NCBI GenBank assembly: GCA_026392815.1
Contig: JAPLBI010000010.1
Span: 1-6,636, forward strand
Length of the DNA stretch: 6,636 bases
Direction of reading: 5' to 3'
Source: Actinomycetota bacterium
GTDB taxonomy: Bacteria > Actinomycetota > Actinomycetes > Nanopelagicales > Nanopelagicaceae
Position 1 is the stretch's first letter; each line of letters starts with the position of its first letter. Under the pieces are notes generated by a model, which was not told the DNA's origin, ran no database searches, and worked only from the letters and a program-made list of their open reading frames with translations. Shown here piece after piece: positions 5,635 through 6,636 of this stretch. Both the position numbers and the translations under genes were made by a program.

Positions 5635-6636
5635 ACCATTCCAGAGATTCTGGATTAGCTAGCGCTCCTAAGTTATCAATTGGCTCTTTGTTTACGGCTC
5701 GCGTAACCGTTAGCTCCACCAATTTTCCGCTCTTTGTTCTAGGAAAATCTGGCGCCTGCAATATCAAAGCCGGCACATGGCGCGGGCTCGCTTTCTGCTT
5801 TAGCGCCTGCTTTATTTGATCAGAAAAGTCAGCTGTCAGTTCGGAGCCTGGTTTTAACTTAAGAAAGAGAATTACTCGCGTATCGCTCTCGTATTTCTGA
5901 GCTACCGCCAAACTTTCCAGAACTTCTTCAAACTCCTCGGTAATGCGATAGATCTCAGCAGTTCCGATTCGAACACCTGCAACATTTAGGGTGGCATCAG
6001 ATCTGCCATGCATAATGAAACCAGATTCTTGGGTTGGCTCAACAAAGTCTCCATGGGTCCAGATATCTGGAAACTTTTCAAAGTAAGAAGCGGTGTATTT
6101 CTCATTTTCCTTATCGCCCCAGAAGAAGAGTGGTACAGAAGGAAATGTGTTGGCGCAAACTAACTCGCCTTTATCTCCAGGTTTTGTCAGGCTTGCATCC
6201 GAATTCAAAACTTGCACATCCATGCCGAGCGCGGGAACTTGTATCTGCCCTGCAAAGACCGGGAGTTCTGGCCAGCCCAACATAAAGCAGCCACAAATAT
6301 CGGTGCCACCAGAAATTGATGCCAAGTGGACCGTAGGTGAAACTGATTCGTAAATGTATGCAAAGCCTTCATGGCTAAGTGGTGAACCAGTAGATGCGAT
6401 CGTTCTTAACTTGGAAAGGTTATGTGAATCTTTTGGCGTTAGCTCGCCTTTGCGTATTGAGTCTATGTACTTTGCAGAAACTCCAAGAAAGGTTAACTCT
6501 TCCGCTTCTGCAATATCGAAGAGCCTCTCTGATGCTGGATACATCGGATTTCCATCGAATAAAACAATGCCAGCGCCAGTTGCAAGGGATGCAACCAACC
6601 AGTTCCACATCATCCAGCCACAAGTAGTGAAGTAAA
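5615..6636 (-). CDS. Acetoacetyl-CoA synthetase, N-terminus cut by window edge
   Basis: This is the C-terminal half of an adenylate-forming enzyme of the ANL superfamily that activates acetoacetate to acetoacetyl-CoA with ATP. I read 339 residues; the frame runs off the right edge, and the family is usually about 650 residues. The fragment opens YFTTCGWMMWNWLVASLATG, the hallmark of acetoacetyl-CoA synthetases. In fragment numbering it continues with ASTGSPLS (80-87), SISGGTDICG (106-115), THGDFV (193-198), GFIMHGRSDATLNVAGVRIG (205-224) and PRTKSGKLVE (298-307), whose K304 is the conserved C-terminal lysine needed for adenylation. The ending NPESLEWFKDL also suits the family. The methionine pair at 6613-6608 is internal to the TGWMMWNW motif and is not the start. 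The gene is convergent with the inositol operon and probably belongs to a separate unit for ketone-body, polyhydroxybutyrate or leucine metabolism. Confidence 0.9.
   Translation of the reverse strand, partial: YFTTCGWMMWNWLVASLATGAGIVLFDGNPMYPASERLFDIAEAEELTFLGVSAKYIDSIRKGELTPKDSHNLSKLRTIASTGSPLSHEGFAYIYESVSPTVHLASISGGTDICGCFMLGWPELPVFAGQIQVPALGMDVQVLNSDASLTKPGDKGELVCANTFPSVPLFFWGDKENEKYTASYFEKFPDIWTHGDFVEPTQESGFIMHGRSDATLNVAGVRIGTAEIYRITEEFEEVLESLAVAQKYESDTRVILFLKLKPGSELTADFSDQIKQALKQKASPRHVPALILQAPDFPRTKSGKLVELTVTRAVNKEPIDNLGALANPESLEWFKDLNL

Noticed and set aside
5615..6613. Treating the methionine at 6613 as the start of the synthetase gene
   Set aside because: The frame continues upstream to the edge and the MM pair is inside the conserved TTCGWMMWNW motif, so the gene is truncated by the window.
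6354..6635. Plus-strand open frames of 77-93 codons opposite the acetoacetyl-CoA synthetase
   Set aside because: They are antisense to a well-conserved enzyme core and have no family features.
1..6636. tRNA or rRNA genes, CRISPR arrays, insertion sequences and phage genes
   Set aside because: I saw no cloverleaf-like genes, repeat-spacer pattern, transposase or terminal inverted repeats; coding sequence fills almost the whole window.

Overview
The window holds part of a sugar-alcohol catabolic locus, most probably for myo-inositol, in what looks like a streamlined actinobacterium. Gene order (PfkB kinase, then a Cgl0159-type TIM-barrel protein, then IolB), 4-nt start/stop overlaps, a 95-nt divergent gap as the only real intergenic space, and base composition that by eye is a little under half G+C together suggest a compact freshwater lineage such as Nanopelagicales (acI). 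The taxon is an inference from gene order and style, not from a marker gene.

Layout. (1) Positions 1-1614, minus strand: a 2-dehydro-3-deoxygalactonokinase-type kinase (dgoK-like, C-terminus beyond the left edge), preceded in its operon by an IolG-like Gfo/Idh/MocA dehydrogenase only 4 nt away. (2) Positions 1615-1709: a divergent intergenic region with two plausible overlapping promoters and a perfect 10-bp palindrome. (3) Positions 1710-5634, plus strand: a four-gene operon of iolC (5-dehydro-2-deoxygluconokinase), a TIM-barrel aldolase-like protein, iolB (5-deoxy-glucuronate isomerase) and a second Gfo/Idh/MocA dehydrogenase. (4) Positions 5615-6636, minus strand: the C-terminal half of an acetoacetyl-CoA synthetase, whose N-terminus lies beyond the right edge. 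It converges on the operon and overlaps its last gene by 20 nt.

How the genes fit together. A dehydrogenase oxidises inositol to the inosose. IolE and IolD, not in this window, would carry it to 5-deoxy-glucuronate. IolB isomerises that to 2-deoxy-5-keto-gluconate, and IolC phosphorylates it. The TIM-barrel protein beside IolC is the natural candidate for the aldolase that splits the phosphorylated product into dihydroxyacetone phosphate and malonate semialdehyde. No iolE, iolD, iolA, transporter or regulator is visible, so the pathway is split across loci or continues past the left edge.

Points of most interest: the uncharacterised aldolase-like protein with a plausible Schiff-base lysine; the pairing of an inositol-type dehydrogenase with a DgoK-type kinase in the divergent operon; the shared divergent promoter with its palindrome; and a near-perfect 20-nt palindrome that forms the tail of both convergent genes.
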